DNA of 64,000 bases from Luteococcus japonicus. Lineage in GTDB: Bacteria > Actinomycetota > Actinomycetes > Propionibacteriales > Propionibacteriaceae. The stretch spans positions 992,001-1,056,000 of the forward strand of contig NZ_RKHG01000001.1 in the NCBI RefSeq assembly GCF_003752415.1, written 5' to 3'. The notes beneath the pieces are model-generated. The model saw only the letters and a list, made by a program, of their open reading frames with translations. It did not search any database and had not been told where the DNA came from. Of the stretch, positions 1 to 10,183 are shown piece after piece; within the stretch, counting starts at the first letter, position 1, and every line of letters begins with the position of its first letter. Made by a program: the position numbers and the translations under genes.

Positions 1-674
1 CTGGCGGCCACCATCGAGACCGAAGCCCCGACCAGTGACAGACCCACCATCATCCTCAGCAACTCACCCCAGTGACGGCCCAGCATCAGCCGGCCGAACC
101 GTCCCTCCGTCTCGCTGGTCGACGTTCGTGGTGCATCGGCCTGCCGCCACACGATGGCAACGCCTGCGGCCGCGAAGGCCAACGGCCAGAAGACCGCAGA
201 GGAGGGCCCCAGGCCGAAGCGGCTGACCAGCAGCACCAGGCCACTTCCCACCAGCACCATGGAACCGACGGCCGCAACGTCCTGGCGGACCCGCTCCATG
301 GCCGGGCCGGGCCGACGACGCATGTCCTGACGTCTGGCCGCTTCCAGGCCGGGGGCCTCGGGCTCGTCCTGCTCGTCGTCGGCGGGCAACAGGACCCAGA
401 GCAGGCCGTAGGCGAAGACCCCGATCATCTGCATGCTCCCCAGGAGCACGAAGGCGCCTCGTACCAGCATCACGGGCCAGCCGAGATGGTCGGCGATGCC
501 TGCGGCAACTCCGCCGAGCCACGCTCCCTGCGAGGAGCGGTGCGCGCGGACCGGGGCTTGCTCCAGGGGGTCGAGCGGCACCAGCCCGTCCGCGGCCTCC
601 TGCTGGGGGCGCGACGAAGGCACCGACGGCTCGTCGGGAGCGGCCGGGGTGCCGGGTACGGGCTGATCCTCCAT
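1..674 (-). CDS. PspC-domain membrane protein, N-terminal part (runs off the window)
   Basis: An open minus-strand frame starts with ATG at 674 and stays open to base 1, giving about 224 residues. A Pro/Ala-rich head is followed at about residues 47-105 by a PspC domain (QGAWLGGVAAGIADHLGW, then a hydrophobic segment ending LLWVLLPADDE). Three further membrane segments follow, around VLVGSGLVLLVS, VFWPLAFAAAGVAIVW and MMVGLSLVGASVSMVAA. Actinobacterial proteins of this layout often continue into a histidine-kinase ATPase, but that part would lie outside the window, so the kinase identity is a guess. It is divergent from the small PspC protein at 880, a usual pairing for envelope-stress genes. 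Confidence 0.75.
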   Translation of the reverse strand, partial: MEDQPVPGTPAAPDEPSVPSSRPQQEAADGLVPLDPLEQAPVRAHRSSQGAWLGGVAAGIADHLGWPVMLVRGAFVLLGSMQMIGVFAYGLLWVLLPADDEQDEPEAPGLEAARRQDMRRRPGPAMERVRQDVAAVGSMVLVGSGLVLLVSRFGLGPSSAVFWPLAFAAAGVAIVWRQADAPRTSTSETEGRFGRLMLGRHWGELLRMMVGLSLVGASVSMVAA

Positions 675-879
675 CAGGTCCAAGCCTCACACGCGCATGG
701 GTGGGGCGCCACCCTTGCTGGGTTCGTGTCGGGTGGCGATCAGGGTTCTGCCGGATGTTCAGCAGACCCCGGCCGGGGCAGGATGGATGTCAGAAGGAAG
801 CCCCTTCGAGGCACCACGCAGGACAACCACCCGCGGCCCGGTCTCACCCGGCCGGCCGCCATCCAAGGAGAACAGCACC

Positions 880-1194
880 ATGGCACTCATCCCGAACCTC
901 GTCCGGCCCACCGACGACCGCATGATCGCCGGCGTGTGCTCCGGAATCGCCCGCTACCTGAAGGTCGACACCGGCCTCGTCCGCGTCGTCGTCCTGTTGG
1001 CCGTCCTGTTCGGCGGCGTCACCCTGTGGATCTACCCGATCATGTGGCTGCTGATGCCCGAGGAAGGCTCCGAGAAGGCCGGCGTCGACACCCTGATCAC
1101 CCAGGCCAAGGACTGGAAGGCGAGCAATGACGCCAAGCGTTCCGGCAACGCCCCGACCGACGTCTTCAATCCCTACGAGGAACCCCGCAACTGA
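880..1194 (+). CDS. PspC domain protein
   Basis: 104-residue protein made almost entirely of one PspC domain: RPTDDRMIAGVCSGIARYLK (residues 8-27) followed by a single hydrophobic stretch VRVVVLLAVLFGGVTLWIYP and the typical LLMPEE end of the domain. The last 40 residues are polar. PspC family members act at the membrane in the phage-shock/envelope-stress response; the partner and trigger here are unknown. The ATG at 880 is chosen because AAGGAG lies about 10 bases upstream; upstream in-frame sequence does not look coding. It is divergent from the PspC-containing gene at 1-674 and ends before a strong hairpin. Confidence 0.85.
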   Translation: MALIPNLVRPTDDRMIAGVCSGIARYLKVDTGLVRVVVLLAVLFGGVTLWIYPIMWLLMPEEGSEKAGVDTLITQAKDWKASNDAKRSGNAPTDVFNPYEEPRN

Positions 1195-1213
1195 CCTTCC
1201 CCCGGTCGCTACA

Positions 1214-1259
1214 AACCGACGCGCCCCGCACCTGTCATCAGGTGCGGGGCGCGTCGGTT
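1214..1259. terminator. Bidirectional terminator between pspC-like gene and guaA
   Basis: A perfect 21-bp inverted repeat (arms 1214-1234 and 1239-1259) with the 4-base loop TCAT. It lies between two converging genes, so it can end transcription from both sides. There is no long T run, as is common for high-GC terminators. Confidence 0.85.
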
Positions 1260-1296
1260 GCTGTGCTGTGGATCCCGGGGTCTGGGGGTCGTCCCC

Positions 1297-2847
1297 TCAC
1301 TCCCACTCAATCGTGGCCGGCGGCTTGCTGGTGATGTCCACCACGACGCGGTTCACCTCGCGCACCTCATTGGTGATGCGGGTGCTCATCTTCTCGAGCA
1401 CCTCGTAGGGCAGGCGGCCCCAGTCGGCGGTCATCGCGTCCTCGCTGGTGACGGGGCGCAGCACGATCGGGTGGCCGTAGGTGCGGCCGTCTCCCTGGAC
1501 TCCGACGGAGCGGACGTCGGCGAGCAGCACGACGGGGAACTGCCAGATGGAGCGGTCCAGACCGGCCTTGGTGAGCTCCTCGCGGGCAATGAAGTCGGCC
1601 TCGCGCAGGATGTCCAGGCGTTCGCGGGTGACCTCACCGATGATCCGGATACCCAGGCCGGGGCCGGGGAAGGGGTGGCGGTAGACGAGCTTCTCGGGCA
1701 GTCCGAGCTGCATGCCCGCGGCGCGCACCTCGTCCTTGAACAGGGTGCGCAGCGGCTCGATCAGCTGGAACTGCATGTCCTCTGGCAGGCCGCCCACATT
1801 GTGGTGGCTCTTGATGTTTGCGGCGCCTTCTCCTCCGCCGGACTCGACGACGTCGGGGTACAGGGTGCCCTGCACCAGGAAGTCGATGCCGTCGGCGTCG
1901 GCGATCTCCCGGGCGGTGTCCTCGAAGACGCGGATGAATTCGTTGCCGATGGCCTTGCGCTTGGCCTCGGGGTCGATGACGCCGGCCAGCTTGGCGAGGA
2001 AGCGGTCGCTGACGTCCTTGACGACGAGCTTGGCGCCCGTGATCTCGACGAAGTCCTTCTCCACCTGGTCGGACTCGCCCTTGCGCTGCAGGCCGTGGTC
2101 GACGTAAACACAGGTGAGCTGGTCTCCGATGGCCTTCTGCACGATGGCGGCGGCCACCATGGAGTCGACGCCACCGGACAGGGCGCAGAGCACCTTCTTG
2201 CTGCCCACCTTCTCCTTCACCGCGGCCACGGCCTCGTCGACGATGGAACTGGCCTGCCAGTCCTGGCTGCAGCCGGCGATCTTCACCAGGAAGTTCTCGA
2301 TCACCTGCTGCCCAATGTCCGAGTGCAGCACTTCGGGGTGCCACTGGACGCCGGCCATCCGCTTGGTGGTGTTCTCGTAGGCGGCGACAGCGGCACCGGC
2401 GGTGTGCGCCAGAGGCGTGAAACCCTCGGGTGCGCTGGTGACGGAGTCACCATGGGACATCCACACCGTCGCGCCGGTGCAGCCCTCGAGCAGGGCCCCG
2501 GCTTCGTCGACCTCGACGGGCGTGCGGCCGAACTCGCTCAGACCGGTCTTGGCGACCACGCCACCCATCGCCGCGGCCATCTCCTGGAAGCCGTAGCAGA
2601 TGCCCATCACGGGCACGCCGGCGTCGAAGATGGCGGGGTCGATGTGCGGGGAGTTCTCGGCGTAGACCGACTGGGGTCCACCGGACAGGATGATCGCGGC
2701 GGGCTTGCGCTCCAGGATCCGCTCGGCGGAGGCCGAGTGCGGCATGATCTCCGAGTAGACGCCGGCCTCACGGACTCGACGGGCGATGAGTTGGGCGTAC
2801 TGGGCTCCGAAGTCGATGACGACGACGAGATCATGGTCGGCAAGCAT
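1297..2847 (-). CDS. guaA: GMP synthase (glutamine-hydrolysing)
   Basis: 516-residue GuaA, converting XMP, glutamine and ATP to GMP in the cytoplasm. The N-terminal class I amidotransferase shows the nucleophile in GICYGFQEM (Cys near residue 83) and the VQWHPEV motif. The ATP-pyrophosphatase domain carries the P-loop LSGGVDSMV (near residue 220), and the C-terminal dimerisation domain ends with the conserved [11 protein letters not shown]. The frame is open 62 codons further upstream, but ATG 2847 gives the usual start ([18 protein letters not shown]). It is divergent from cysK with a 91-bp shared promoter region, and catalyses the step after guaB, which lies 6 kb away on the same strand. 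Confidence 0.97.
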   Translation of the reverse strand: MLADHDLVVVIDFGAQYAQLIARRVREAGVYSEIMPHSASAERILERKPAAIILSGGPQSVYAENSPHIDPAIFDAGVPVMGICYGFQEMAAAMGGVVAKTGLSEFGRTPVEVDEAGALLEGCTGATVWMSHGDSVTSAPEGFTPLAHTAGAAVAAYENTTKRMAGVQWHPEVLHSDIGQQVIENFLVKIAGCSQDWQASSIVDEAVAAVKEKVGSKKVLCALSGGVDSMVAAAIVQKAIGDQLTCVYVDHGLQRKGESDQVEKDFVEITGAKLVVKDVSDRFLAKLAGVIDPEAKRKAIGNEFIRVFEDTAREIADADGIDFLVQGTLYPDVVESGGGEGAANIKSHHNVGGLPEDMQFQLIEPLRTLFKDEVRAAGMQLGLPEKLVYRHPFPGPGLGIRIIGEVTRERLDILREADFIAREELTKAGLDRSIWQFPVVLLADVRSVGVQGDGRTYGHPIVLRPVTSEDAMTADWGRLPYEVLEKMSTRITNEVREVNRVVVDITSKPPATIEWE

Positions 2848-2938
2848 GGGCCACAGTCTAGGGGACGCGCGAGGCCCACGATGTGAGACACTTTTCAACC
2901 ATCGGAACAAATGGACTGACCGCGCGGTTGCACCTGTC

Positions 2939-3865
2939 ATGAAGACTTTTGACGACGTGACCGCCGTGGTGGGCCGCACCCCCCTCGTGAAGCTCAACAA
3001 GCTGGTGGGAAGCAATGCCACCGTGCTCGCCAAGCTGGAGTTCTACAACCCGGCCAACTCGGTCAAGGACCGCATCGGCGTGGCCATCATCGACGCCGCC
3101 GAGGCCTCCGGCGAGCTGAAGCCCGGCGGCACCATCGTCGAGGGAACCAGCGGCAACACCGGCATCGCCCTGGCGATGGTCGGCGCCGCCCGCGGCTACA
3201 AGGTCGTGCTGACCATGCCGGAGACCATGAGCATGGAGCGTCGCGCCCTGCTGCGCGCCTATGGCGCCGAGCTGGTGCTCACCCCGGGAGCCGAGGGCAT
3301 GAAGGGTGCGGTGGCGAAGGCCGGGGAGATCGCTGCCGAACGCGGTGGCGTCCTGGCCCGCCAGTTCGCCAATGAGGCCAACCCCGCCATCCACTACAAG
3401 ACCACCGGCCCGGAGGTCTGGGAGGACACCGAGGGCAGCATCGACGCCTTCATCGCGGGCGTCGGCACCGGAGGCACCGTCTCCGGCGCGGGCAAGTTCC
3501 TCAAGGAGAACAAGGCGGAGGTCAAGGTCTTCGCCATCGAGCCCGCCGAGAGCCCGCTGCTGACCGAGGGCACCGCCGGCCCGCACAAGATCCAGGGCCT
3601 GGGCGCCAACTTCGTGCCCGACACCCTCGACCGCGACATCGTCGACGAGGTGCTGCCGGTCAAGGGTGAAGAGGCCATCGAGATGGCTCGTCGCGCCGCC
3701 AAGGAGGAGGGCCTGCTGGTGGGGATCTCGTCCGGGGCCGCCCTGGTGGCCGCCAAGCAGGTCGCCGAGCGCCCCGAGATGGCCGGCAAGACCATCGTCG
3801 TCGTGCTCCCCGACTTCGGTGAGCGCTACCTGTCCACGGTCCTGTTCTCCGACCTGATGAACTGA
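2939..3865 (+). CDS. cysK: Cysteine synthase (O-acetylserine sulfhydrylase)
   Basis: 308-residue PLP enzyme that makes cysteine from O-acetylserine and sulfide. The PLP lysine is in [11 protein letters not shown] (near residue 42); the substrate loop [14 protein letters not shown] and phosphate-binding [13 protein letters not shown] follow, with GISSGAA near the C-terminus. The length is that of CysK proper (about 310), without a C-terminal CBS domain, so it is not a cystathionine beta-synthase. ATG 2939 is chosen over the longer open frame because the family starts at this point. It has no cysE next to it in the window and ends before a strong terminator. Confidence 0.95.
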   Translation: MKTFDDVTAVVGRTPLVKLNKLVGSNATVLAKLEFYNPANSVKDRIGVAIIDAAEASGELKPGGTIVEGTSGNTGIALAMVGAARGYKVVLTMPETMSMERRALLRAYGAELVLTPGAEGMKGAVAKAGEIAAERGGVLARQFANEANPAIHYKTTGPEVWEDTEGSIDAFIAGVGTGGTVSGAGKFLKENKAEVKVFAIEPAESPLLTEGTAGPHKIQGLGANFVPDTLDRDIVDEVLPVKGEEAIEMARRAAKEEGLLVGISSGAALVAAKQVAERPEMAGKTIVVVLPDFGERYLSTVLFSDLMN

Positions 3866-3898
3866 CGCAAGCCAAGCGCCGCAAACTGCGGAGTGCAC

Positions 3899-3936
3899 GA
3901 GGCCCGGCCACTCCCCACGAGGAGTGGCCGGGCCTC
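3899..3936. terminator. Bidirectional terminator between cysK and the S33 peptidase
   Basis: Perfect 16-bp inverted repeat (3899-3914 and 3921-3936), loop CCACGA, between two converging genes and 34 bp after the cysK stop. Confidence 0.85.
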
Positions 3937-3956
3937 TGTGCGTCCGGGTGGGTGGG

Positions 3957-5762
3957 TCAGCCCAGTTGTGTGAACAGGGCGTGGTCCGGCTTGCAGACGA
4001 CGTCCTTGGCCGGCGCCTTGCCGGTCAGCAGGTAGCTGTTGCGGATCTTGTCCGAGCAGGCCGAGATGTCCAGCGTCGAGTGCGCCCAGGCACCCTTCAC
4101 CGTCACCAGGCGCGAGGTCTTGAGCGTCTTGCGATAGGCCACCGCACCGCTCATGGGCGTCGCCGGGTCATGGTCCGTTGTCATGACCAGCACCGGGGCC
4201 GAGGTGGGCTTGCCGAAGGAACCGCGGTAGACGCCCGACGCCTTGACCGGCCACCCGGCACACAAGCTGGAGCTCCACAGCCACATCTGGCCGAAACCAC
4301 CGTCCTGCTCACGCACCCGGTCATTGGCCGCCACCCACGCGGCACGCGAGGAGGGGTTGACCGAGTCCCCACACAGCACGGCATGGAAGCCGACACCGTA
4401 GACCGGCGGCTGCGCCGGCTCGCTGGGGATTTCGGTGGGATCCGGCGTGGGTTCGGGTGTCGTCTCACCGGTGGGATCCAGGACGGGCCCGCGGTGCACA
4501 GCCCTGTCGTCGTCCACCGTGCCGGCCGGGACGCTCTTCGCAGCCCGCTCCGCCAGCCGCTCCATCTCCCGGGCGACGCCACGTGCCTTCTGCTGGGCAG
4601 TTGCCTTCTTCGTGGCCTGCACCTTGCGCGCCGCGGGGCTCGAGGCGGCATTGACCCTGTTCACGGTGGACAGTGCGGTCAGCTCGACGGCCATGTCGTG
4701 CAGCACCGAGGGCACGAGGGCGGACTCCTCATGGCTGTACAGGACGCCGGTCATCATGCCGATGACGTCATCCTCCCGCAGCGCGTATCCCTGCCCGAGG
4801 TCCACGGGACCGGCGGCGAGGATGCGCTGGATGGTGTGCCAGTCGGAACGCACCGAACCGGCCTCGGGGCAAGCGGCGGTCCCGACGCGCTCGCATTCGG
4901 CGAGCAGGGCTTCGAAGGCCCCCGCGACACCATGCCCGGAGCCGATCCGCTCCGTGACAGGGACGGCGCCCCCCTGCTTCCCGCGGCCGGTGGCCCACTC
5001 CACGGGATCCAGCACGCCGTCCACCACCAGGGCGCGGACATTCTTCGGGTACATCGCGGCATAGGTGGCGCCCAGGTAGCTGCCGTAGGAGACGCCGTGA
5101 TAGGTGATCTTCTTGTCTCCCAGGGCGCGTCGCGCCAGATCCATGTCACGCGCCACATCTGCCGTCGACATGTGCGAGAGGATCTCTGCCCCCTTCTCCT
5201 TGCAGGCCTTCTGGATCATGGTGTTCTGGGCGAAGACCTGCTCGACCTCGGCGGGATTGAGCGGGTAGGTGAGGGGCATCGACGCACTTCCTGCATCGGC
5301 CGCATCGCCGGTGCACTCGGCCAGGGCTTCGCCATCCATCCCCCGCGGGGCGACGCCGACGATGTCGAAGCGGGCGCGCACGTCGCGGCCCAGGGAATTG
5401 GCGAAGAAGGTGACCGTCTGGTTGGAGGCGCCTCCGGGGCCGCCCGGATTGGTGAACAACGAGCCGATCCGCCGCTTCGGCTGGTCCGCGGGGCGGCGGG
5501 AGACGGGCAGGGTTATGGTTCCCTTGTCCATGTCCGCATAGTCGAGCGGGACGACGAGGTTGCCGCACTGCAGGCCTGGAGCGCAGCGCCGCCAGACGAC
5601 CTTGGGGTTCTTGACGGCATTGATGGCCGCGGTGGCCTTGGCCGAACGCGCAGGTTGCGGCTGCGACGGCTGGACCGGCAGCGCCTGGGCTGCCGAGGTG
5701 ATCATGCTGGCTGCGGTGCCGAGCGCAAGGACGGCGGGGACGAGGCGATGCCTGGATGACAT
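3957..5762 (-). CDS. Secreted alpha/beta-hydrolase, tripeptidyl aminopeptidase (S33) family
   Basis: 601-residue exported hydrolase. A signal peptide lies at residues 1-27 (VPAVLALGTAASMITSAAQA). The catalytic fold shows the oxyanion-hole strand FTNPGGPGGAS, the nucleophile elbow GVSYGSYLG, the acidic residue in TTDHDPATP and the histidine in GAWAHST, in the order usual for the S33 TAP-like family; the last 100 residues match the C-terminal TAP-like domain. An unusual Lys/Ala-rich, then Pro/Glu/Thr-rich insertion occupies roughly residues 380-455. The likely role is removal of N-terminal peptides outside the cell. Start ATG 5762 has CAGGAG seven bases upstream. The control region is shared with the divergent gene at 5987. 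Confidence 0.85.
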   Translation of the reverse strand: MSSRHRLVPAVLALGTAASMITSAAQALPVQPSQPQPARSAKATAAINAVKNPKVVWRRCAPGLQCGNLVVPLDYADMDKGTITLPVSRRPADQPKRRIGSLFTNPGGPGGASNQTVTFFANSLGRDVRARFDIVGVAPRGMDGEALAECTGDAADAGSASMPLTYPLNPAEVEQVFAQNTMIQKACKEKGAEILSHMSTADVARDMDLARRALGDKKITYHGVSYGSYLGATYAAMYPKNVRALVVDGVLDPVEWATGRGKQGGAVPVTERIGSGHGVAGAFEALLAECERVGTAACPEAGSVRSDWHTIQRILAAGPVDLGQGYALREDDVIGMMTGVLYSHEESALVPSVLHDMAVELTALSTVNRVNAASSPAARKVQATKKATAQQKARGVAREMERLAERAAKSVPAGTVDDDRAVHRGPVLDPTGETTPEPTPDPTEIPSEPAQPPVYGVGFHAVLCGDSVNPSSRAAWVAANDRVREQDGGFGQMWLWSSSLCAGWPVKASGVYRGSFGKPTSAPVLVMTTDHDPATPMSGAVAYRKTLKTSRLVTVKGAWAHSTLDISACSDKIRNSYLLTGKAPAKDVVCKPDHALFTQLG

Positions 5763-5914
5763 GGGTCTCCTGAGTGTCGGGTTCCCCGAGAGGAACCAGC
5801 GGTGGGCCATCCGGGGATGGTCCGCCCATCCTCACCTCGGCCGGGGGTCATCTCGCCCCATATTTCCTTGGAGCTCAGAATGCGAGACATTCCAAGAATC
5901 AACAAGGATGACGG

Positions 5915-5975
5915 GTCTGCATTGCAAACCAGTTCGCCCCAGAGATAGGTTTGCGATACAAACCAGTTTGCAGAC
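5915..5975 (+). promoter_or_regulatory. Repeated operator upstream of the membrane protein/regulator pair
   Basis: Two near-identical palindromic 16-bp sites, TGCAAACCAGTTCGCC (5922-5937) and TACAAACCAGTTTGCA (5957-5972), lie 35 bp apart on the same face region of the helix. The second overlaps another palindrome, GGTTTG-cgata-CAAACC (5948-5964). The whole array is bracketed by GTCTGCA (5915-5921) and TGCAGAC (5969-5975). The array sits directly before the gene pair whose second member is a DNA-binding protein, so autoregulation is the simple reading; this is inference. Confidence 0.7.
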
Positions 5976-5986
5976 AAGAGGATGCC

Positions 5987-6562
5987 ATGGACGCCACCCA
6001 GCACACAGGGCCCGCAACAGACCTGCAGGACCGGATCGCGGTGAGCAAGGACTACGACATGCTCCAGGGGCTGATAACCGTCGGCACGGGCATCTCGATC
6101 CTGCTCGCCGCGGCAACCCGCGACTTCACCTGGATGGCGGTCGGCAGCTGCCTCAGCGTCGCAATCGGCGTCACGTGGTACGAGAAGCGCTATGGCAAGG
6201 CCCGCTCCACCCGCAGCCGAAGCGCCGTCACGGTGCTGTTCAGCATCCTTGTCATCCTCGCCGTCGTGATCGCGAGTGGCTTCGACCAGTGGCGCCCCGG
6301 CCCCCTGTTGTGGACACCCCTGGTGGCCGGCCCTCTGATGCTGGCGGGTAAGTGGGCTGGGCTCCGGCACACCGGCCTGACCATGTGGCACTGGATCAGT
6401 TGCGTGGCGCTGACGCTGTGCGCCTTCATCCCGCTGTTCGGCTACCACCCGTCGTTCTGGTTCGCGATGGGCACCCTGGCGCTGCCCTTGATCGTGATCG
6501 GCTCGGTGGACCACCAGCGGCTGGTCAGTGCTCTGGGGAAGGGAACGCCCGATGAGCAGTGA
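5987..6562 (+). CDS. Multi-pass membrane protein cotranscribed with a winged-helix regulator
   Basis: 191-residue protein of unknown function with about six hydrophobic segments (for example ITVGTGISILLAAA, AVTVLFSILVILAVVIA, ISCVALTLCAFIPLFGY). A short charged head precedes the first segment and the tail is polar. ATG 5987 is preferred because AGAGG precedes it; an upstream TTG would fall inside the operator. The stop overlaps the start of the regulator gene by 11 bases, so the two are translationally coupled. Actinobacteria often pair small membrane proteins of this kind with a one-domain winged-helix regulator; the substrate or signal is not known. Confidence 0.75.
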   Translation: MDATQHTGPATDLQDRIAVSKDYDMLQGLITVGTGISILLAAATRDFTWMAVGSCLSVAIGVTWYEKRYGKARSTRSRSAVTVLFSILVILAVVIASGFDQWRPGPLLWTPLVAGPLMLAGKWAGLRHTGLTMWHWISCVALTLCAFIPLFGYHPSFWFAMGTLALPLIVIGSVDHQRLVSALGKGTPDEQ

Positions 6563-6866
6563 CGAGGTGTCCACGCCGGACTTCGCCGTCGACAGGTTGG
6601 TGCACGAACCCGCGCGGCTCGGCATCCTGAGCGTGCTCGAAGGCCAGAAGGAGGCCGACTTCCAGTTCTTGCAGACCGTGCTGGGGCTGACCAAGGGCAA
6701 TCTGTCCAGCCACCTGTCAAAACTGGAAGCCGCGGGCCTGATCCGGGTCACCAAGGTCTTCCAGGGCAAGCTGCCCCGCACCATGCAGGAGATCACCCCC
6801 GCCGGGCGCGCAGCGCTGGAGCGTCACTGGGAGCAGATGGACGCCATCCGCAATCTCGGGCGCTGA
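6552..6866 (+). CDS. Winged-helix transcriptional regulator
   Basis: 104-residue DNA-binding protein consisting of a single winged helix (HTH_34/MarR-like type): LVHEPARLGILSVLEG, then the recognition helix LTKGNLSSHLSKLEAAGLI and the wing TKVFQGKLPRT, ending with EITPAGRAALERHWEQMD. The arrangement matches regulators that repress their own operon. Its ATG at 6552 overlaps the end of the membrane protein gene. The repeated palindromes at 5915-5975 are the best candidate target. No ligand-binding domain or metal-binding cysteines are visible, so what it senses may be delivered by the membrane partner. Confidence 0.85.
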   Translation: MSSDEVSTPDFAVDRLVHEPARLGILSVLEGQKEADFQFLQTVLGLTKGNLSSHLSKLEAAGLIRVTKVFQGKLPRTMQEITPAGRAALERHWEQMDAIRNLGR

Positions 6867-6980
6867 CGCCACTCGCCTGGCCCCATCGGCACGTCGAACC
6901 AGCTCTTGCACGTCGCGCCCCGCACACACGTCGCGAGGAGCGCTGGGGCGCGCAACGTCAGCCCGGTGGGGTCCGGACTG

Positions 6981-7277
6981 TCAGGCGTGGTCCTTGGCGA
7001 TCCGTTCGTGGTGCCGAACCACCTCGGTGACGATGAAGGTGAGGAACTTCTCGGCGAACTCCGGGTCCAGCTGGGCATCGACGGCCAGGGCGCGCAGCCG
7101 CTCGATCTGCCGCTTCTCCCGGTCGGGGTCGGCCGGGGGCAGCCCCTTGGTGGCCTTGAGCTCCCCCACCCGCTGGGTCACCTTGAAGCGTTCGGCCAGC
7201 AGGTGCACCAGGGCAGCGTCGAGGTTGTCGATGCTGGAGCGCAGCCGCAGCAGTTCCGGATCCGTTGCCTGGGTCAT
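6981..7277 (-). CDS. Chorismate mutase, AroQ type
   Basis: 98-residue all-helical chorismate mutase, converting chorismate to prephenate for Phe/Tyr synthesis. The signature residues are present: LRLRSSIDNLDAALVHLLAER (Arg and Asp of helix 1), then KVTQRVGELKATKGLPPADPDRE with the conserved Lys and Asp-Arg-Glu, and the C-terminal helix with FLTFIVTEVVRHHERIA. It has no signal peptide, so it is cytoplasmic, and no fused prephenate dehydratase. It stands alone, converging with the regulator gene at 6552 and 89 bp upstream of the guaB3 stop. Confidence 0.88.
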   Translation of the reverse strand: MTQATDPELLRLRSSIDNLDAALVHLLAERFKVTQRVGELKATKGLPPADPDREKRQIERLRALAVDAQLDPEFAEKFLTFIVTEVVRHHERIAKDHA

Positions 7278-7366
7278 GCCCCCAGCCTATGGGCGCTGAC
7301 CTTCAACCCGCGCCCTGCCCACAACGTGAGGCGACGGGCTGACGACCCGGAGTCGACTGACCACAA

Positions 7367-8470
7367 TCAGCGGATGACGAGCTCGATGCGCTGGAACTCC
7401 TTCACCTCGGTGTAGCCGCAGGAGGCCATGGACCGACGCAGGGCTCCGACGAGGTTCATCGTGCCGTCGGGGATGTGCGAGGGGCCGACGAGCACTTCCT
7501 CGAAGGAGCCGACCGTGTCGAAGTGGACCCGCTCGCCGCGCGGCAGGGTCTCGTGCCAGGCCTCGGAGCCCCAGTGCCACCCCTTGCCGGGAGCCTCGGC
7601 AGCGCGAGCCAGCGGCGAGCCGACCATCACGGCATCGGCGCCACAGGCGATGGCCTTGGCGATGTCACCGGAGCGGCCCACGGACCCGTCGGCAATCAGG
7701 TTCACGTAGCGGCCACCGGATTCGTCCATGTAGTCGCGACGTGCCTCGGCCACGGCCGAGATGGCCGAGGCCATCGGGACCTCGATACCCAGCACGTCGC
7801 GGGTGGTGTGGGCGGCCCCGCCGCCGAAACCGACCAGCACACCGGCGGAGCCGGCACGCATTAGGTGGAGCGCGCTCTGGTAGGTGGCGCATCCGCCGAC
7901 GATGACCGGCACCTCCAGCTTGCGGATGAACTCCTTGAGGTTCAGCGGCTCGGTGGCCTCGCTGACGTGCTCCGCGGAGACCGTGGTGCCGCGGATCACG
8001 AAGAAGTCCACGCCGGCCTTCTCCACGGTGTTGGCGAATTCGCGGGTGTTCTGCGGGCTCAGCGATCCTGCCACCGGGACACCGGCCTCACGGATCTGCT
8101 GCATGCGCGCGGTGATCAGTTCCGCCTTGATGGGCTCGGCGTAGACCTGCTGCATTAAGCGGGTGGCCTCGTAGCGGTCGCTGATGGCCGCGAGCTCCTC
8201 GAAGATGGGCTCGGGATCCTCGTAGCGGGTCCACAGGCCCTCGAGGTTCAGCACGCCCAAGCCGCCGAGACGCCCCATCTGGATGACGGTCTCGGGGCTC
8301 ATCACGGAGTCCATCGGGGCGCCGACGATCGGGAAGTCGAAGCTGACGGCGTCGATCTTCCAGCTGAGGTTCACCATGTCGATGCCGCGAGTACGGCGGG
8401 TGGGGACCATGGAGATGTCGTCGAAGCTGAACGCCTTCGTGGCGCGCTTGCTACGGGCAATGTCGTACAT
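7367..8470 (-). CDS. guaB3: GuaB3 family IMP dehydrogenase-related protein
   Basis: 367-residue TIM-barrel protein of the GuaB3 family, found next to guaB in actinobacteria. It lacks the CBS pair of true IMPDH. It keeps VGAPMDSVMSP, the phosphate-binding LIADGSVGRSGDIAKAIACGAD and the GSPLARAAEAPGKG region. The loop that bears the catalytic Cys in IMPDH (GSICTTR in the neighbouring guaB) reads GAAHTTR here, with His in place of Cys. The family has been linked to GMP reductase-like or regulatory roles; activity cannot be told from sequence. ATG 8470 lies 27 bp after the guaB stop, so the two form an operon. Confidence 0.9.
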   Translation of the reverse strand: MYDIARSKRATKAFSFDDISMVPTRRTRGIDMVNLSWKIDAVSFDFPIVGAPMDSVMSPETVIQMGRLGGLGVLNLEGLWTRYEDPEPIFEELAAISDRYEATRLMQQVYAEPIKAELITARMQQIREAGVPVAGSLSPQNTREFANTVEKAGVDFFVIRGTTVSAEHVSEATEPLNLKEFIRKLEVPVIVGGCATYQSALHLMRAGSAGVLVGFGGGAAHTTRDVLGIEVPMASAISAVAEARRDYMDESGGRYVNLIADGSVGRSGDIAKAIACGADAVMVGSPLARAAEAPGKGWHWGSEAWHETLPRGERVHFDTVGSFEEVLVGPSHIPDGTMNLVGALRRSMASCGYTEVKEFQRIELVIR

Positions 8471-8496
8471 GAGGTTCAGTCCTTGCTCGGGTTGGA

Positions 8497-10047
<1,551 letters not shown>

Positions 10048-10120
10048 TTACCACCTTCGTGCTCGGGAATGGACCCATCCTATCTGCCACCATCGACAGC
10101 TCCCACCGGCTGCAGACGTG

Positions 10121-10156
10121 ACGACTGCCGCCCCTCGGATGAGGGACGGCAGTCGT
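10121..10156 (-). terminator. Terminator downstream of mtlD
   Basis: Inverted repeat ACGACTGCCG (10121-10130) / CGGCAGTCGT (10147-10156) with an inner CCCTC-GGAT-GAGGG stem, giving a nearly continuous 16-bp hairpin. It lies between the mtlD stop and the guaB start. Confidence 0.75.
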
Positions 10157-10183
10157 GGCTTCGACAGGCTCAGCCAGCGTGGG

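Noticed and set aside
1258-2886. 542-codon open frame opposite guaA
   Set aside because: Composition of an antisense shadow (His/Asp/Val/Gly-rich); guaA on the other strand has full family motifs.
6867-6980. CGCGCCCC / GGGGCGCG inverted repeat (about 6915-6954) as a terminator
   Set aside because: The stem is only 8 bp with a loop over 20 bases; it is too weak to list as a feature although it lies between converging genes.
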